From positions 186,001-250,000 of the forward strand of contig CANNZV010001586.1 in NCBI GenBank assembly GCA_947561585.1: 64,000 nucleotides of DNA, read 5' to 3'. Shown one piece after another: positions 1 to 11,190 of this stretch. Position 1 is the stretch's first letter, and every line of letters begins with the position of its first letter. Below the pieces are notes generated by a model that saw only the letters and a program-made list of their open reading frames with translations, did not search any database and had not been told where the DNA came from. Origin of the DNA: Caprella mutica. Lineage: Eukaryota > Arthropoda > Malacostraca > Amphipoda > Caprellidae. Position numbers and translations under genes: made by a program.

Positions 1-512
1 GCAAAATGATAAGAAACATTAGCCTCGTTGAATAAAGCAATAAAAATATTTGCTTGGAGGGGACCTTTAATAATAGGCGGAATACTTAGTAAAATATTTA
101 ATTTATACTTATATCCGCCAAATTCAGTTTTTTAAATTAATCTGACCTATTTACCGATCATTAACTAATTTCTTAAACAAATGACGAAATGCAATTAAAG
201 AAAAGAATAAAAAAATTCTTATTATTTTATTGTAACTCATCATGTCTTGAAACCAAGGTTGGTCCTTAGAGTTGGTTCGAGTGGAGAACTCGAGAATGCA
301 GATAAGGTTCCGGTGTTTGACGATAATCTTGGTTAGCTTTGCATAACTCTCAAGTGTGTTGCCACATTTCGTGGGATTCTCTTTGAAATAAATGTTTAAT
401 TTAATAGCACTATGAATTTACAATATTTATTAATATGGTAGTTTGGATTTGATTATGCAACAATTGGGTTGAAACATCGGTTTACCAAACAAGATTGCTA
501 TATAATATTACC
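1..512. other. AT-rich stretch, no gene seen
   Basis: No ORF, splice structure or repeat that I can recognise. The right edge (504-512) may be the left target-site copy of the element that starts at 513. Confidence 0.5.
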
Positions 513-1522
513 GATTCTAGGACAATTCGCCGCCGGACAATTCGCCATAAGGACAACTCACTGCCAGGACAACTCGCCGCTTGATTTATGTTTAGCCGGC
601 GTATACATCATTTACATATATTTAAAAATATTATAAATTTGAACAAAGATTTGTTTCTATACGCTCAAGAAAGACGTAAAACAGTAGTTGACAAATTTCA
701 TTAAATCAAGTAATTAGTTTCTTTTATTATATCAGTGAGAATATTCCAGGCTTCAAAAAATATTGTGAAGCTATTAATTTAAATTTAGAAGTGTTTAACG
801 TCTGTTTTTATACGAAAGGCTTTCTAGTTGACGTCGAAAAGAAATTTAATACAAGCGACAGTAAAAAGAAATCAGAAAGCAAAGTGACTCCTTGAACAAA
901 AGGCACCAACCACCAGTCTGTGATAAAGCTCATGGATGCAGAAAAGCTACTTCGTTGATGCAATAACTTACCAAGGAATGATAAGAAAAGGAACACAAAC
1001 ACAGGTGTATGCACTCACGCATAGAAGAGGAAAATGAAGAGGTGTTAGTAAATATAACTTATTAGCCTACATAAGACAAAAATCTAAGACTTCGTAGTTA
1101 AAGAAAAAAACTTTTATTTGCACTGATGTACTAGTTTTAAAATAAAGTAATTTTTAAACGTATGAAGAAGACACCTGAACTTGTTTTCTTTCCAATAGCA
1201 AAATATTTTCAAATAGAACGAAGAAAATTTTATTGGTAATTTACAAGACACACTATGTTTATATAATTATAGTTAAGAAAACTTTAGATTTAACTTTTGA
1301 AATGAAAAAAAAAAAATTTAAATACTGCTAAGAAAATTTGATAATTAATTTACAACATGCAGCTTATATTTAAAATAATTTTTGTATATAATTGGTGTAT
1401 ATGGCGGTAAAACATATATTACACACCGAGTTGTTTTGTCGTCGTATTGTCCTTGCGGCGAATTGTCCTAGTGGCGAGTTGTCCTCAAGGCGAATTATCC
1501 CACTGCGAGGTGACTGGTCTCC
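513..1522. mobile_element. Foldback-type element, GGACAATTCGCC arms
   Basis: The two ends carry inverted arrays of a roughly 13-15 bp unit. On the left, GGACAATTCGCC occurs about four times (519-585). On the right the reverse complement GGCGAATTGTCC occurs about four times (1447-1500). The left terminus reads GATTCTAGG, a motif shared with other foldback elements in this window. Candidate 9-bp target duplications are AATATTACC (504-512) and AAGTTTACC (1523-1531), 7 of 9 matching, so the outer boundaries are tentative. The interior is noncoding and contains one copy of a dispersed repeat (about 795-1100). Confidence 0.7.
795..1100 (+). repeat. Dispersed repeat starting TTTAACGTCTG, copy 1
   Basis: Shares long stretches with 8615-8915 and partly with 24425-24600. 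Shared landmarks are TAACGTCTG, CAAAGCTCATGGAT, AGAAAAGCTACTTCG, CTTACCAAGGAATG, GAAGAGGAAAATGAAGAGGT and ATCTAAGAC. No conserved ORF, tRNA-like box or poly-A tail is obvious. It may be the interior of a transposon family or a diverged SINE; I cannot class it. Confidence 0.6.
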
Positions 1523-2136
1523 AAGTTTACCATACATTATTTAAAAATTTTAGTTTAAAAACAAGAAGAGTAAAATCTTTACAAAAGATAAAATTTCTTC
1601 AGGAAGTGAGAAGGTCGAGTTGGACGAAGGAAGTGGTGGAACTGAAGAGCTGGACGTTCCCGACACTCTAAAAAATTTTTTTCGTGACTAAGAACCGAGA
1701 AGTTGCTGAAGTCGTTTTTTCTCTGGATCGCAGACTTTCTTTGATCGTTCGTAGTCTCAACAATGTGTATGTTCTTCATGACTGAGAAGGTTGTGCTACG
1801 TACATACGCTCCTGTGGATTCTGTATAAATGGGCTCAAAAATGTTAGTATCACTTTGACAGAAGTGTGTGATTTTTGACTTTTACTATTCTTCGCAGCCC
1901 CGACAGCTGATCCGGCTTCGACCGCGGAATCATAGAGATGCGTCCTTGCAAATGTGTCGGCTCACGTGCAGCAGACTCTTTTACTGTATTTTTTTCTGTA
2001 GCTGTACTGTAATTTTTTACACCTTACTGTATTGTAAACGCAGTAATTCACACTTTATGTGAATTACCTGAGACTTCATGAGTTAATAAGTTCATTTTCA
2101 GAGACAAAAAGACTTTTTTTTAATAACTTTAGAAAG
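1523..2136 (+). other. Upstream region of DHDH-like gene 1, with 5' UTR acceptor
   Basis: No coding gene. The block from about 2071 to 2136 is nearly identical to 32641-32706 upstream of gene copy 2. It contains a good splice acceptor (TTCATTTTCAG, ending 2101), so a noncoding first exon probably lies further upstream in both copies. The start ATG (2137) follows 35 bases later. I did not find a convincing TATA box or initiator. Confidence 0.45.
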
Positions 2137-4865
2137 ATGACAGTCATTCGATGGGGCATTGCGGGATGTGGGAGGATATCGAACGACTTTGCTACGGCTC
2201 TGCAGGTTAGTTTAACGCAAATATTATTAAATTTATGACTTCTTCTTTATAGACTACATTACGAGTTAATGAAAAATATTCTACAATTAGTTTTTTTTCT
2301 AAAGTTCGTGATCAAAGACCTGCTAACTGTAAATATATTTCAGCATCTTGGAAGAGACAAACACATCATTTCAGCTGTTGCAGCCCGTTCTAAAGCCTCC
2401 GCTGAAGAATTCGGGAAGAAGTTCGACGTGGCAAAGCATTATGGCTCCTACGAAGAAATGGCCAAAGATGAGGAGATAGGTAAAGTAATTCTAATTTCTA
2501 ATCAAAAAAGGTGATAGATAAAGTAGATCTAGCCAAAGATTTTGAGATTGGTAAAGTAATAATAACCAATGAAGAGGAGATAGATATAAAGTGGTGGTCG
2601 GAAATTTCGGTTAGGCAAATTCAGTCTCAGAAATTTTGGTCCAGGAATTATATATGGCCTCTCAACGTAAATGGCGGTTTGTAGTTTTTTCTATCAGCCG
2701 CTAGTTTGTTGTTCTGTACAGTTAATGATTTTTTAATGATCTAACTGGTTAGTTTTATTTATACCTCAGACCGAAATTTCCTAGAACCAGGTAAAGTAAT
2801 TATATTCAATAATGAGGAGATAGGTAATTAGTAATTATAACTGAAGATGAAGAAATAGGTAAAATTCTAACCAAAGATGAAGAGATAGATAAAGTAATTT
2901 TAAGCTGTTGGACATGGTTGTGCAATATACAGGTGAAAGATTGCTTGATCGCAACCGAAATATCTTTAAAATGATCTTAATTTTTTATAAAATGATTTCC
3001 ACAGACGCTGTGTACATTGGCACAATAAATAACACACATCTGAGTTTAGGAAGCATGTTCCTTAATCATTGCAAACCTGTGCTTTGTGAAAAACCACTTG
3101 CTGCAACTCTGGAGGAGACGAAGCAGTTCATTGCTCTTGCAAAAGCTAAAAATGTTTTCCTTATGGAGGTATGAAAACGAGTTGTCTCTTAATTACTTTC
3201 TGTCAACATGTTTTGTAGTTATATTTATAAGTCATCAATTGAATTTTATAGGCTATGAGACCTCGCTGCAGTCCACTTTACCAGAAACTCGAGTCAACTT
3301 TGGCCAAAAAGGATGTTGGAGATGTCGTTCACACATTTGTTTCCTTCGGAGTCCCGATACCATATTCGGAGAGATATTTGTACGTATCACAGTCATTAGG
3401 AATATTTAGCTAATGACATATTAGCTAATAGCTAGTAATATATTTGCCAATAATGTGATTAATAATTCTTGTACTTAGGTCTGGGTTACCTGACAAGTCC
3501 AGGGGTTGCGTTCTGGATATTGGAATTTATGCCATTAATTTCATCTTGCTGGCAATGGGAGATGATATGCCAATCAGTGTCAAAAGTACTGCTAAGATCA
3601 ACGAAATTGTAAGATACATTGAAATCATTGGTTATTTCCAGCATTTCCGCATCAACTGACTTAAATCTAAATTATGACTATTTTCAGGGAGTGGATACTG
3701 AAACAACTGTTTTGCTGGAATTTCCAAACAATCGATTTGGAACATTTATAACTTCTACGAACATCAAATTACCAAACGCAGGCTTTATATCTGGAAGCAA
3801 GGGAACGATAAAAGTATGATTGAACCATTATTGTGGATTGTTTTAAGTAAAAAAAATGGTTGATATCAATCTGTTGCAGGTTGATGATCCATTTTGGTGT
3901 GCGACGTCATTTTCCGGACCAACAGGAACATTCGATATTCCACTCGACGAGACAACAAAGGAATACATCTTCGAAAATGCACAAGACATGAAATATGAAG
4001 CTGAGGAAGTGAGGAAATGTCTGGAACAAGGTGAGGATAACAAGAAAAAAATTGGAACATTATATTCGCTATTTATATGCGAAAATATTAAGTGGCATCT
4101 GTCGGTATCGTCAGGAGGAAAAGAGATAAACATTGCAGGGTATAATGTAACAGTCATTAATCAATAAATAATTAAAAAAGAAGACACGAACCATGTGTGG
4201 ATTTATAAGTTATCCTGCAAACATTTCCACATTTTACAACATGTGGTTAGTCCACTTTATAACAATATGGTTTCCATGTAGACTTTTTGGAACCTTGGAC
4301 GATATGTTATACATGTGGTTTTGCCATATGTATAGCATATGAAATACACATGTTAACCATGCAACGAAGCCACTCGTAAACCATATTGAAACAAGCAACA
4401 ATTACCATGTGTGTACAATGTAGAGTTTTTGGAACCTTGGACGATATGTTATACATGTGGTTTTGCCAACCGGACTGCTAAACTACCCTCAGGTGTGCTA
4501 AGTGATATTTCATTAAATGTATAACGTATAGTGTTTTTTTTAATTGTCGGCGAAAGGACTGGTCACACATATTATCATATATAGCTACATTAATTAGCTA
4601 ATTTATTATTATTCATTCAAAAAAATCTCTTCTGAATCTGATGATTCATTTGAGAAGGTTTAAAAACTTTTAGAATCATATTTAAGTATTCAAAATAAAC
4701 CTTTCTATCAATTCTATTACCTTTGCATGTTATATCAATAATGTTGACCAATTTGTTTCCTCAGGACGCAAAGAAAGTGCACTGGTTCCCCACCATCTGT
4801 CTCTGAAATACTCCGAAATAATGCACGAGATTCGCAAACAAGCGGGAGTTCTTCCTTTGTTTTGA
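2137..4865 (+). CDS. Trans-1,2-dihydrobenzene-1,2-diol dehydrogenase-like, copy 1 (Gfo/Idh/MocA family)
   Basis: Eight exons read as one frame: 2137-2205, 2344-2479, 3005-3168, 3252-3379, 3479-3608, 3688-3813, 3880-4030, 4765-4865. They total 1005 nt, 334 aa plus TGA, which is the usual length of animal dimeric dihydrodiol dehydrogenase. All introns are GT-AG and phases match. Seen: an N-terminal Rossmann loop (G7-I-A-G10-C-G12), the EKP motif (E97-K98-P99) that carries the catalytic lysine in this family, the EAMRPR segment opening exon 4, and LDIGIY (179-183). By family knowledge it is a cytosolic NADP-dependent oxidoreductase acting on dihydrodiols or sugars (D-xylose dehydrogenase activity in mammals); the substrate here is unknown. 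A possible AATAAA lies at 5009-5014. A paralogue starts at 32707. Intron 2 carries a small foldback element, intron 7 repeat insertions. Confidence 0.93.
2462..2900 (+). repeat. Intronic repeats derived from the exon 2 end and its splice donor
   Basis: The last bases of exon 2 plus the donor (AAAGATGAGGAGATAG then GTAAAGTAAT) recur in degenerate form several times across intron 2, for example near 2535-2560, 2568-2590, 2808-2830, 2845-2865 and 2872-2900. A shorter version is present in intron 2 of copy 2 (36016-36110). Some repeats keep a GT that could act as an alternative donor. Confidence 0.7.
2591..2788. mobile_element. Small foldback element in intron 2 of DHDH-like gene 1
   Basis: The left end has GGAAATTTCGG and AGTCTCAGAAATTT. 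The right end, reverse-complemented, begins GGTTCTAGGAAATTTCGG and then GTCTGAGG. The interior carries the CCGCTAGTTTGTTGT core also found in the elements at 6530, 7116, 9248 and 33436. The insertion is absent from the paralogous intron of gene copy 2. The target duplication is not clear (AGATATAAA against AGGTAAAGT), because the flank is itself repetitive. Confidence 0.6.
4185..4570. repeat. Repeat insertions in intron 7, including a TTTCGCCG-type MITE fragment
   Basis: A segment of about 50 bp (4278-4327: TTTTTGGAACCTTGGACG, then ATATGTTATACATGTGG) is repeated directly at about 4427-4470. At the second copy the sequence runs into CAACCGGACTGC and ends CGGCGAAAGGACTGGTCAC (about 4555). That end matches the right end of the MITE at 47702-48006. 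The paralogous intron of copy 2 lacks this block. Confidence 0.6.
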
Positions 4866-5039
4866 AGTAAACGATGAAATTTTGTATCTTCAGATGTGAT
4901 ACAAGCCACATCCATCTTACTTACTAAATTTATCGTTTTGCATAATTTCCATGAAAGTAAAATATAAAACACTCTCAATTCATTTCATTTCACTATAAAA
5001 TGGTTATGAATAAATAGGACAATCTGTAGAAGTTGAATA

Positions 5040-5655
5040 CAGCAAAACCTCGTAGTAGACCAGAGTTACGTTCCAAGTTTGTTTGGTCTAGTAAGAAACT
5101 CACTTTATTAGTTTCTTACTAGACCAAAATCGTTTTCTTTAAAAGAAAAGCGGTGACTTTAACATTTCGATAGCTCTATTTGTTTATTATTACTTTAATG
5201 CCAAATTAATGGTGACTAACATACCAATTTTGAAGGGAAACAAATTTAGAAACAGTATGAATTTTTTGCTTCAATTAAAAAAATGAATAGAATATTTTTT
5301 TCATTTAAATCAACATTTTATGAAATTATAATAGTCTTCACTGTTCCTAGTTTTCTATAACTTTTCACATACATTTTTTTAGCACAGACTTTACCATCAA
5401 ATCTGAAACCAATTCTGCCTTATGTTTTATCCTAAAAACAGCATAAATAAATATAATACATTATTCAAATTAGAGAATTTCTTTAAAACAGTATTGTAAT
5501 TATTAATCCTTCTAATATTTACATTAGAATAACTTTCAGGTAACAAAAATTGTGTTTTGTCTTGTACGAGGTTTTTTCCAGTACAGTTTCAAAAATATCT
5601 TGGTCTAATAGGAGGTTTGTCTACTAGGAGGCTGGTCTACTACGAGGTTTTGCTA
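5040..5655. mobile_element. pogo/Tigger-like MITE with TA target duplication
   Basis: Terminal inverted repeats CAGCAAAACCTCGTAGTAGA and its reverse complement (TCTACTACGAGGTTTTGCT at the right; last base changed). TA flanks both ends (5038-5039, 5656-5657). The paralogous sequence downstream of DHDH copy 2 (near 39998-40005) is the uninterrupted site with one TA before TGCGCAAGTGAACTATG, so the boundary and TSD are read directly. The interior has no transposase. A CAGnnnAACCTCG terminus with a TA duplication is typical of pogo-group elements. A diverged fragment occurs at 54990-55165. Confidence 0.8.
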
Positions 5656-5999
5656 TATGTGCAAGTGAACTATGAAATTGAAGGGTATGCGACATACCCC
5701 GTATGCCCCTACACTCTACATTAAAAGTTTCTGGAAATGCTTTAAATTTTTAATTGATTAAAGGTAAAAACTTATTTTCTAATAGTTAAGATATATAATC
5801 AGAAACTGAAATTAATCGACTGATTCAAAAGTATTGCAAATATAGCCTCCTTCTGTTTTATATTCTTTTCTATACCTCGCAGCAAGCCTTACTTTAAATA
5901 TATGGAAAAAATAACTATTCCTCATGCAGTCATGCTATCCCACAATCAATTTGATTAAGATCAGCTATCACTGTTGTGTCAGCTATCACAGAGTCCCCA
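5656..5999. other. No gene seen
   Basis: AT-rich spacer between the pogo-like MITE and the 5.2-kb foldback element. The first bases (to about 5690) are still homologous to the region after DHDH copy 2. Confidence 0.4.
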
Positions 6000-6008
6000 T
6001 CGAAAATC

Positions 6009-6515
6009 CGGTTACACTAAATACCGAATTATACCGAATTACACCGAATTATACCGAATTACACCGAATTATACCGAATTAAACCGAATTATACCGAATT
6101 ACACTATACTCAATACCGAATTATACCGAATTACACCGCACTACACCTAATTATACCGAATTACACTATATTACACAATAATCAATACCGAATTACGCCT
6201 GATTATACCGAATTACATTCCACTGAATACCGAATTACACCTGATTATACCGAATTACATTCCACTGAATACCGAATTACATTCCACTGAATACCGAATT
6301 ACATTCCACTGAATACCGAATTACATTCCACTGAATACCGAATTACACCTGATTATACCGAATTACCTTCCACTGAATACCGAATTACACCTGATTATAC
6401 CGTATTATGCCTGATTTAACTGAAATATGCTTGATTATACCGAATTACGCCTGATCATGCCAAATTACATTCCACTGAATACCGAATTACACCTGATGTC
6501 TTACACCGCGATTGG
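6009..6515 (+). repeat. Left arm array, TTACACCGAATTATACCGAA units
   Basis: About 0.5 kb of direct repeats of a 10/20-bp unit. Variant blocks such as CATTCCACTGAATACCGAAT (about 6200-6345) show local re-amplification. Inverted relative to 9780-11190. Confidence 0.9.
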
Positions 6516-6529
6516 ACAGTGACAAAATA

Positions 6530-6926
6530 GGGGTACGGTCTTGAGCCCTCCCGGTCAAGAGCCCCCCCAGTCTTGAGCTCCCCCCCCCCCGGTCATGAGC
6601 CCCCCTAGGTCATAAGCCCCCCGGTCACGAGCCCCCCGGTCACGAGCCCCCCTCCCTGTTTTTTTAATCCTTATTTACCTAGTTAAACAAATGAAGAACT
6701 ACTTAGATAGAAATAACTGAAAGTTGATAATGTAGTTTGTTGTATCCGCTAGTTTGTTGTACTGCATACTTCAAGATTGTTTAATGATCTGGCAGGGGGG
6801 TAAATGACATATATTTTATGTTAATCAGTAATATACTACAAAAGTGTCAATAAGGATTAAATAATATAGGTAAATATGGATTAAAAATCAGGGGGGGGGG
6901 GGGGGGCGTATGACATAGGTACACCC
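6530..6926. mobile_element. Small foldback element, GGTCATGAGCCCCCC arm units
   Basis: The left end begins GGGGTACGGTC, then units such as GGTCACGAGCCCCCC repeat to about 6650. The right end is a run of 16 G (6891-6906) followed by CGTATGACATAGGTACACCC. Flanks GACAAAATA (6521-6529) and GACAAAATG (6927-6935) match 8 of 9. The interior contains the GTATCCGCTAGTTTGTTGTA core. Confidence 0.75.
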
Positions 6927-7115
6927 GACAAAATGTATACTTTACCAATTCTACTATACATTGAATAAAGGAACTGATTAATATTATGTTAAAAGAAGGG
7001 CCTTAATTTTACCTTATTAATAAAGATAAAAAAGGGGATGACTGGGGGAAGAGGGGTTTGTGTCTTACGGGGTACAGATATGTACACAGTACACGAACCC
7101 CTACATGACATAACG

Positions 7116-7458
7116 GCGCGGGTGTAGGTCATAAGACCCCCCCCCCCGGTCAGGATCCCCCCCCCTGTTTTTAATACTTATTTTCAGTTCTGTAGTTCAT
7201 TATTGATTAAACATAAAATATATGTATATCAGGGGCCGTGCCGCCCCTCGAACCTCCCTGCCAGGTCATGAAACAATCATGAAGTGTGCAGTACAACAAA
7301 CTAGCGGATGCAACAAACTACATTAGCAACTCTCAGTTATTTCTATCTAAGTAGTTCTTCATTTATTTAACTGAGTAAATAAGGATTAAAAAACAGAGAG
7401 GGGGGGCTCATTACTGGGGGGGATCATTACCAGGGGGGGGGGCTCTTGACCGTACCCC
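7116..7458. mobile_element. Small foldback element, inverted relative of 6530-6926
   Basis: The right end reads CTCTTGACCGTACCCC, the reverse complement of the left end of 6530-6926. The left end begins GCGCGGGTGTAGGTCATAAG and then C-rich units. Flanks GACATAACG (7107-7115) and GACATAACC (7459-7467) match 8 of 9. The interior is the same core on the opposite strand (CAACAAACTAGCGGATGCAA near 7302). Confidence 0.72.
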
Positions 7459-7840
7459 GACATAACCCCCTCCCCCCCCCCCCAAGATATAAGCCCCTCT
7501 CTTCTATATAGGGAAACGAACTAACTAACCTTGGTAGTTATAGAGTATTAGTTAGCTACCAAATAGTAAGCCCCCTTCCCCCGGTTAAAAGCCCTAATTT
7601 TTTTCTTAATTTTAAGATACTGTATAATATTTATTACTAGACATTATAGCAAGAGAAGGGAAAGTAACCTAATTTATTTTTATGAATTTTCTTAAAGGAG
7701 TTATTATAATATATGTGTAGGTATATGAGCAGGGGGGGGGGAAGACCGGGGCGTGCCACCTCCGAACCCCCCTGCTATGTAATTAAACAAGCAGTGTGTA
7801 TTTCAACAAACTACTGGATACAACAAGCTAAACTAGATTA
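7459..7840. repeat. Degenerate C/G-rich relative of the 6530 and 7116 elements
   Basis: Contains C-tracts with ATAAGCCCC and AAGCCCCC units (7467-7590), a G-tract (about 7731-7740) and part of the shared core on the minus strand (about 7780-7826). No clean ends or target duplication. Confidence 0.5.
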
Positions 7841-7841
7841 C

Positions 7842-8170
7842 GTGCACTCGTTAGAGCACATACCTTCGCCGCCGCACTGACCCGTTCTCTCCCAAAGTCT
7901 AATAAACTGGTAACTGGACATTGACCAATCGTCCCACCAAGTTTCAGACAATTTGATTGAATACTTTTCGAGTTATTGAGTTATAAATGACCTTGACCTT
8001 TGACCGGATCGCTTCCAAAATTCTACCAGATGGTTCCTGGACATTGACCAATCGTCCCATCAAATTTCAGACAATTTGGTTAAAACTTTTCAAGTTCTTG
8101 AGCTACAAATGGCCTTGACCTTGATCTTTAACCTTTGACCTGATTGCTCCCGAAATCTAACAATACAACA
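7842..8170 (+). repeat. Dispersed TGACCTTGACCTTTGACC repeat, copy 1 (3'-truncated)
   Basis: Begins CTAGATTACGTGCACTCG and has internal subrepeats built around GACCTTGACCTTTGACC and GACCAATCGTCCCACCAAG. Full-length relatives are at 12565-13173 and 59817-60455. This copy stops before the terminal GCGAAGGTAA hairpin. Similar repeats are widespread in invertebrate genomes; I do not assign a superfamily. Confidence 0.75.
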
Positions 8171-8614
8171 GGTTATTCGTTCAAATAAGCATGGCAATCT
8201 TCTTAGGTGTACAATTTTTTTTTAAATTTAACGTTTTAGATGAAAAATATAGCATTTACTCTCTTAATCTTGACCTTTGACCTCAAAGTCTTCAGCTGAC
8301 ACAAGATTTATTGGAACAAATGATTTAGATTTTATATTGGTTGGAAAATTAATATTTACTATACTACTATTATAAATAAGGATAAGGGATATATTTGAGC
8401 TGAAAGTCTGAAACAGGTGCGTTAGACAAAGAAAAAAAATATATAAAAGTACAAGAAAAGAAATCCTTATTTTGAAAAGTGAAATTGTTGTGTAGAGTTT
8501 AAAAATGTAATTTATTAATACTAAATTCACTACGATTTATTAATAATTACGTATAAATATTTATTAATTTTTACCAATATTAATTATAGGTTTATAAAGT
8601 TTAGCAAATTTTAT
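8171..8614. other. No gene seen inside the 5.2-kb element
   Basis: AT-rich interior. A short CTTGACCTTTGACC remnant lies at about 8267-8281. Confidence 0.4.
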
Positions 8615-8915
8615 TAGGGGTTAAACGTCTGCTTCGACCATATTGTTGACGTCAAAAGGAAATTAAATACAAGGAACTGGAAGAAGCAGTCAGAAAGGAA
8701 AATGGCTCCATGAACAAAGTCACCAACCACCGTCGGTGACAAAGCTCATGGATTCAGAAAAGCTACTTCGTGAATGCCGTCACTTACCAAGGAATGTGAC
8801 GAAACGGGACACAAGCACTGGTGGCTGCACTCACACGGATGGAAGAGGAAAATGAAGAGGTGATACTTAATGAAACCTTACATAAAATCTAAGACCTCGT
8901 ATAGTTGAAGAGCAT
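8615..8915 (+). repeat. Dispersed repeat starting TTAAACGTCTG, copy 2
   Basis: Homologous to 795-1100, with the same order of landmarks (AAAGCTCATGGATTCAGAAA, GAAGAGGAAAATGAAGAGGT, AAATCTAAGACCTCGTAT). It ends near AGTTGAAGAGC, which also flanks copy 3 at 24404. Confidence 0.6.
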
Positions 8916-9238
8916 TACTCTAGCGTTATCCTCTAAAACTGCGAGTAGTAAGTATTAAAAATGATGAACATGGTAAAAATGAAAAAAAAGACAATGCATA
9001 ATTATTGCATAATCCTAATTACAACAGTTCGGGCCCCCTTCATTTTCCATTCACCACAGACAGTTTCAGGATACAGCCCCTTGACAGAGCTCAATTGAAG
9101 CATTTTGATGTAAAAAAATTTACGTATTTTTAATTTTGTCAATTAAAAGTTACATATTGAAATGCTGGGACATATATGTCTAATTCGTAGTGAGAGGGCT
9201 AAATTTTTCAAATAAAATTCTATAGAAATTAAAACTTA
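8916..9238. other. No gene seen inside the 5.2-kb element
   Basis: AT-rich spacer between the dispersed repeat and the 9248 element. No ORF or repeat recognised. Confidence 0.4.
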
Positions 9239-9247
9239 ATACATTTT

Positions 9248-9666
9248 GGGGACGTCTCAAAAGTCCGACACCCCAATAGTCAGTCCGACAGTTACATCTT
9301 TCTGTATTATTATTTCTCGTTTTATTTTTTGATTGAAATAAAAATTATAATTAAATAGGTATAGGTACTAGACTACATATATACATATAATATTTACATA
9401 ACTTATATAAACAATTCAGTAATTTTCCTTAATTTCATTTTTCTAATGTTATATGTATTCCTATCTAATTTATTCTAATATTAATAAAAGCTGTCCCTCA
9501 TTCGATTTCATCATTTGATATAGTTTTTTTGTATCCGCTAGTTGTACTGCACACTTATTGATTATTTAATAACCGGGCAGGACGACATATAAATTTTATG
9601 TTAAATCAGTAATAAACTACAAAATTGTCGGACTAATGGGGTGTCGGACTAATAGATAGTATAACC
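9248..9666. mobile_element. Small foldback element, AGTCCGACACCCC arm units, perfect 9-bp TSD
   Basis: The left arm has AGTCCGACACCCC and AGTCAGTCCGACAGT. The right arm has the inverse, TTGTCGGACTAATGGGGTGT and CGGACTAATAG. It is flanked by ATACATTTT (9239-9247) and ATACATTTT (9667-9675), identical 9-mers. The interior has the GTATCCGCTAGTTGTACTGC core shared with the GAGCCCCCC-armed elements although the arms differ. Confidence 0.82.
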
Positions 9667-9779
9667 ATACATTTTGATAATGATAATGCTGTGAAGCCTA
9701 ATTGCCCATAATCATTGCAGTGTAATAACTTTAAATTAATATCGAAAAATCCTGACCAATGATCAAGGATAAAATTAGG

Positions 9780-11190
9780 TGTAATTCGGTAATCAGTGTA
9801 GTGTTATTCGGTATAATTATGTGTAATTCGGTATAATTTGGTGTAATTCGGTATTGATTATTGTGTAATATAGTGTAATTCGGTATAATTCGGTATTGAT
9901 TATTGTGTAATATAGTGTAATTCGGTATAATTCGGTGTAATTCGGTATTGATTATTGTGTAATATAGTGTAATTCGGTATTGAGTATAGTGTAATTCGGT
10001 ATTATTATAGTGTAATTCGGTATAATTTGGTGTAATTCGGTTTAATCAGGTATAATTCGGTATTGATTATTGTGTAATATAATGTAATTCGGTATTGAGT
10101 ATAGTGTAATTCGGTATAATTCGGTATTGAGTATAGTGTAATTCAGTATAATTTGGAATTGAGTAGCCTATATTGTAATTCGGTATTCAGTGTAGTGTAA
10201 TTCGGTACCTATAATCAGGTGTAATTCGGTTTTGAGTATAATGTAATTCGGTATAATTCTGTGTAATTTTGTATTCAGTGTAGTGTAATTCGGTATAATT
10301 TGGTATAATCAGGTGTAATTCAATATTTCGGTTTAATTCGGTGTAATTCGGTATTGAGTATAGTGTAATTCGGTATAAATTATAATTCTGTGTAATTCGG
10401 TATAATCATGTGTAATTCGGTATTCAGTGTAGTGTAATTCGGTATTGAGTATAGTGTAATTCGGTATAATTCGGTGTAATTTGGTATTAGTATAGTGTAA
10501 TTCGGTATAATTTGGAGTAATTCGGTATAATTCTGTGTAATTCGGTTTTCAGTATAGTGTAATTGGGTATAATTTGGTATAATCAGGTGCAATTCGGTAT
10601 TGATTATTGTGTAATATAGTGTAATTCGGTATAATTCGGTATTCAGTATAGTGTAATTCGGTACAATTACAATTCGGGATTGAGTATAGTGTAATTCGGT
10701 ATAATTTTGTATAATTCGGTATTATTCTGTGTAATTCGGTATAATCATGTGTAAATCGGTATTAAGTGTAGTGTAATTCGGTATAATCAGGTGTAATTCG
10801 GTATTGAGTATAATGTAATTCGCAATAATTCTGTGTAATTCGGTATTCAGTATAGTGTAATTCGGTATAATTCGGTGTAATTCGGTTTTCAGTGTAGTGT
10901 AATTCGGTTTAATCAGGTGTAATTCGGTATTGAGTATAATGTAATTCGGTATAATTCTGTATAATTCGGTATTCAGTATAGTGTAATTCGGTATAATTTT
11001 GTATAATCAGGTGTAATTCGGTATTGAGTATAGTGTAATTCGGTTTAATTCGGTGTAATTCGGTATTGAGTATAGTGTAATTCGGTATAATTCGGTGTAA
11101 TTCGGTATAATTCGGTGTAATTCGGTATAATTCGGTGTAATTCGGTATAATTCGGTGTAATTCGGTATAATTCGGTATTTAGTGTAACCC
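9780..11190 (-). repeat. Right arm array, GTGTAATTCGGTATAATTCGG units
   Basis: About 1.4 kb of inverted counterpart of the left arm. The array is heterogeneous inside (blocks with GATTATTGTGTAATATAGTG or CAGTATAGTG) and perfectly periodic at its outer end (11070-11175). The asymmetry in arm length suggests the arms expand independently. Confidence 0.9.

Larger units (their letters stand above)
6009..11190. mobile_element. 5.2-kb foldback element with AATT-unit arms and a perfect 9-bp TSD
   Basis: The ends are inverted copies: the left begins GGTTACACTAAATACCGAA and the right ends with its exact reverse complement ending GTGTAACC. Both continue as arrays of the 10-bp half-unit YAYACCGAAT (TTACACCGAATTATACCGAA). 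The left arm is about 0.5 kb (6009-6515), the right about 1.4 kb (9780-11190). The element is flanked by perfect 9-bp duplications TCGAAAATC (6000-6008 and 11191-11199). It has no transposase ORF. The interior holds at least three smaller elements (6530, 7116, 9248), a TGACCTTGACC repeat and a dispersed repeat. The 9-bp TSD and tandem-unit inverted arms match Drosophila FB (Mutator-like) architecture by established knowledge; the assignment is inferred. Confidence 0.85.
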
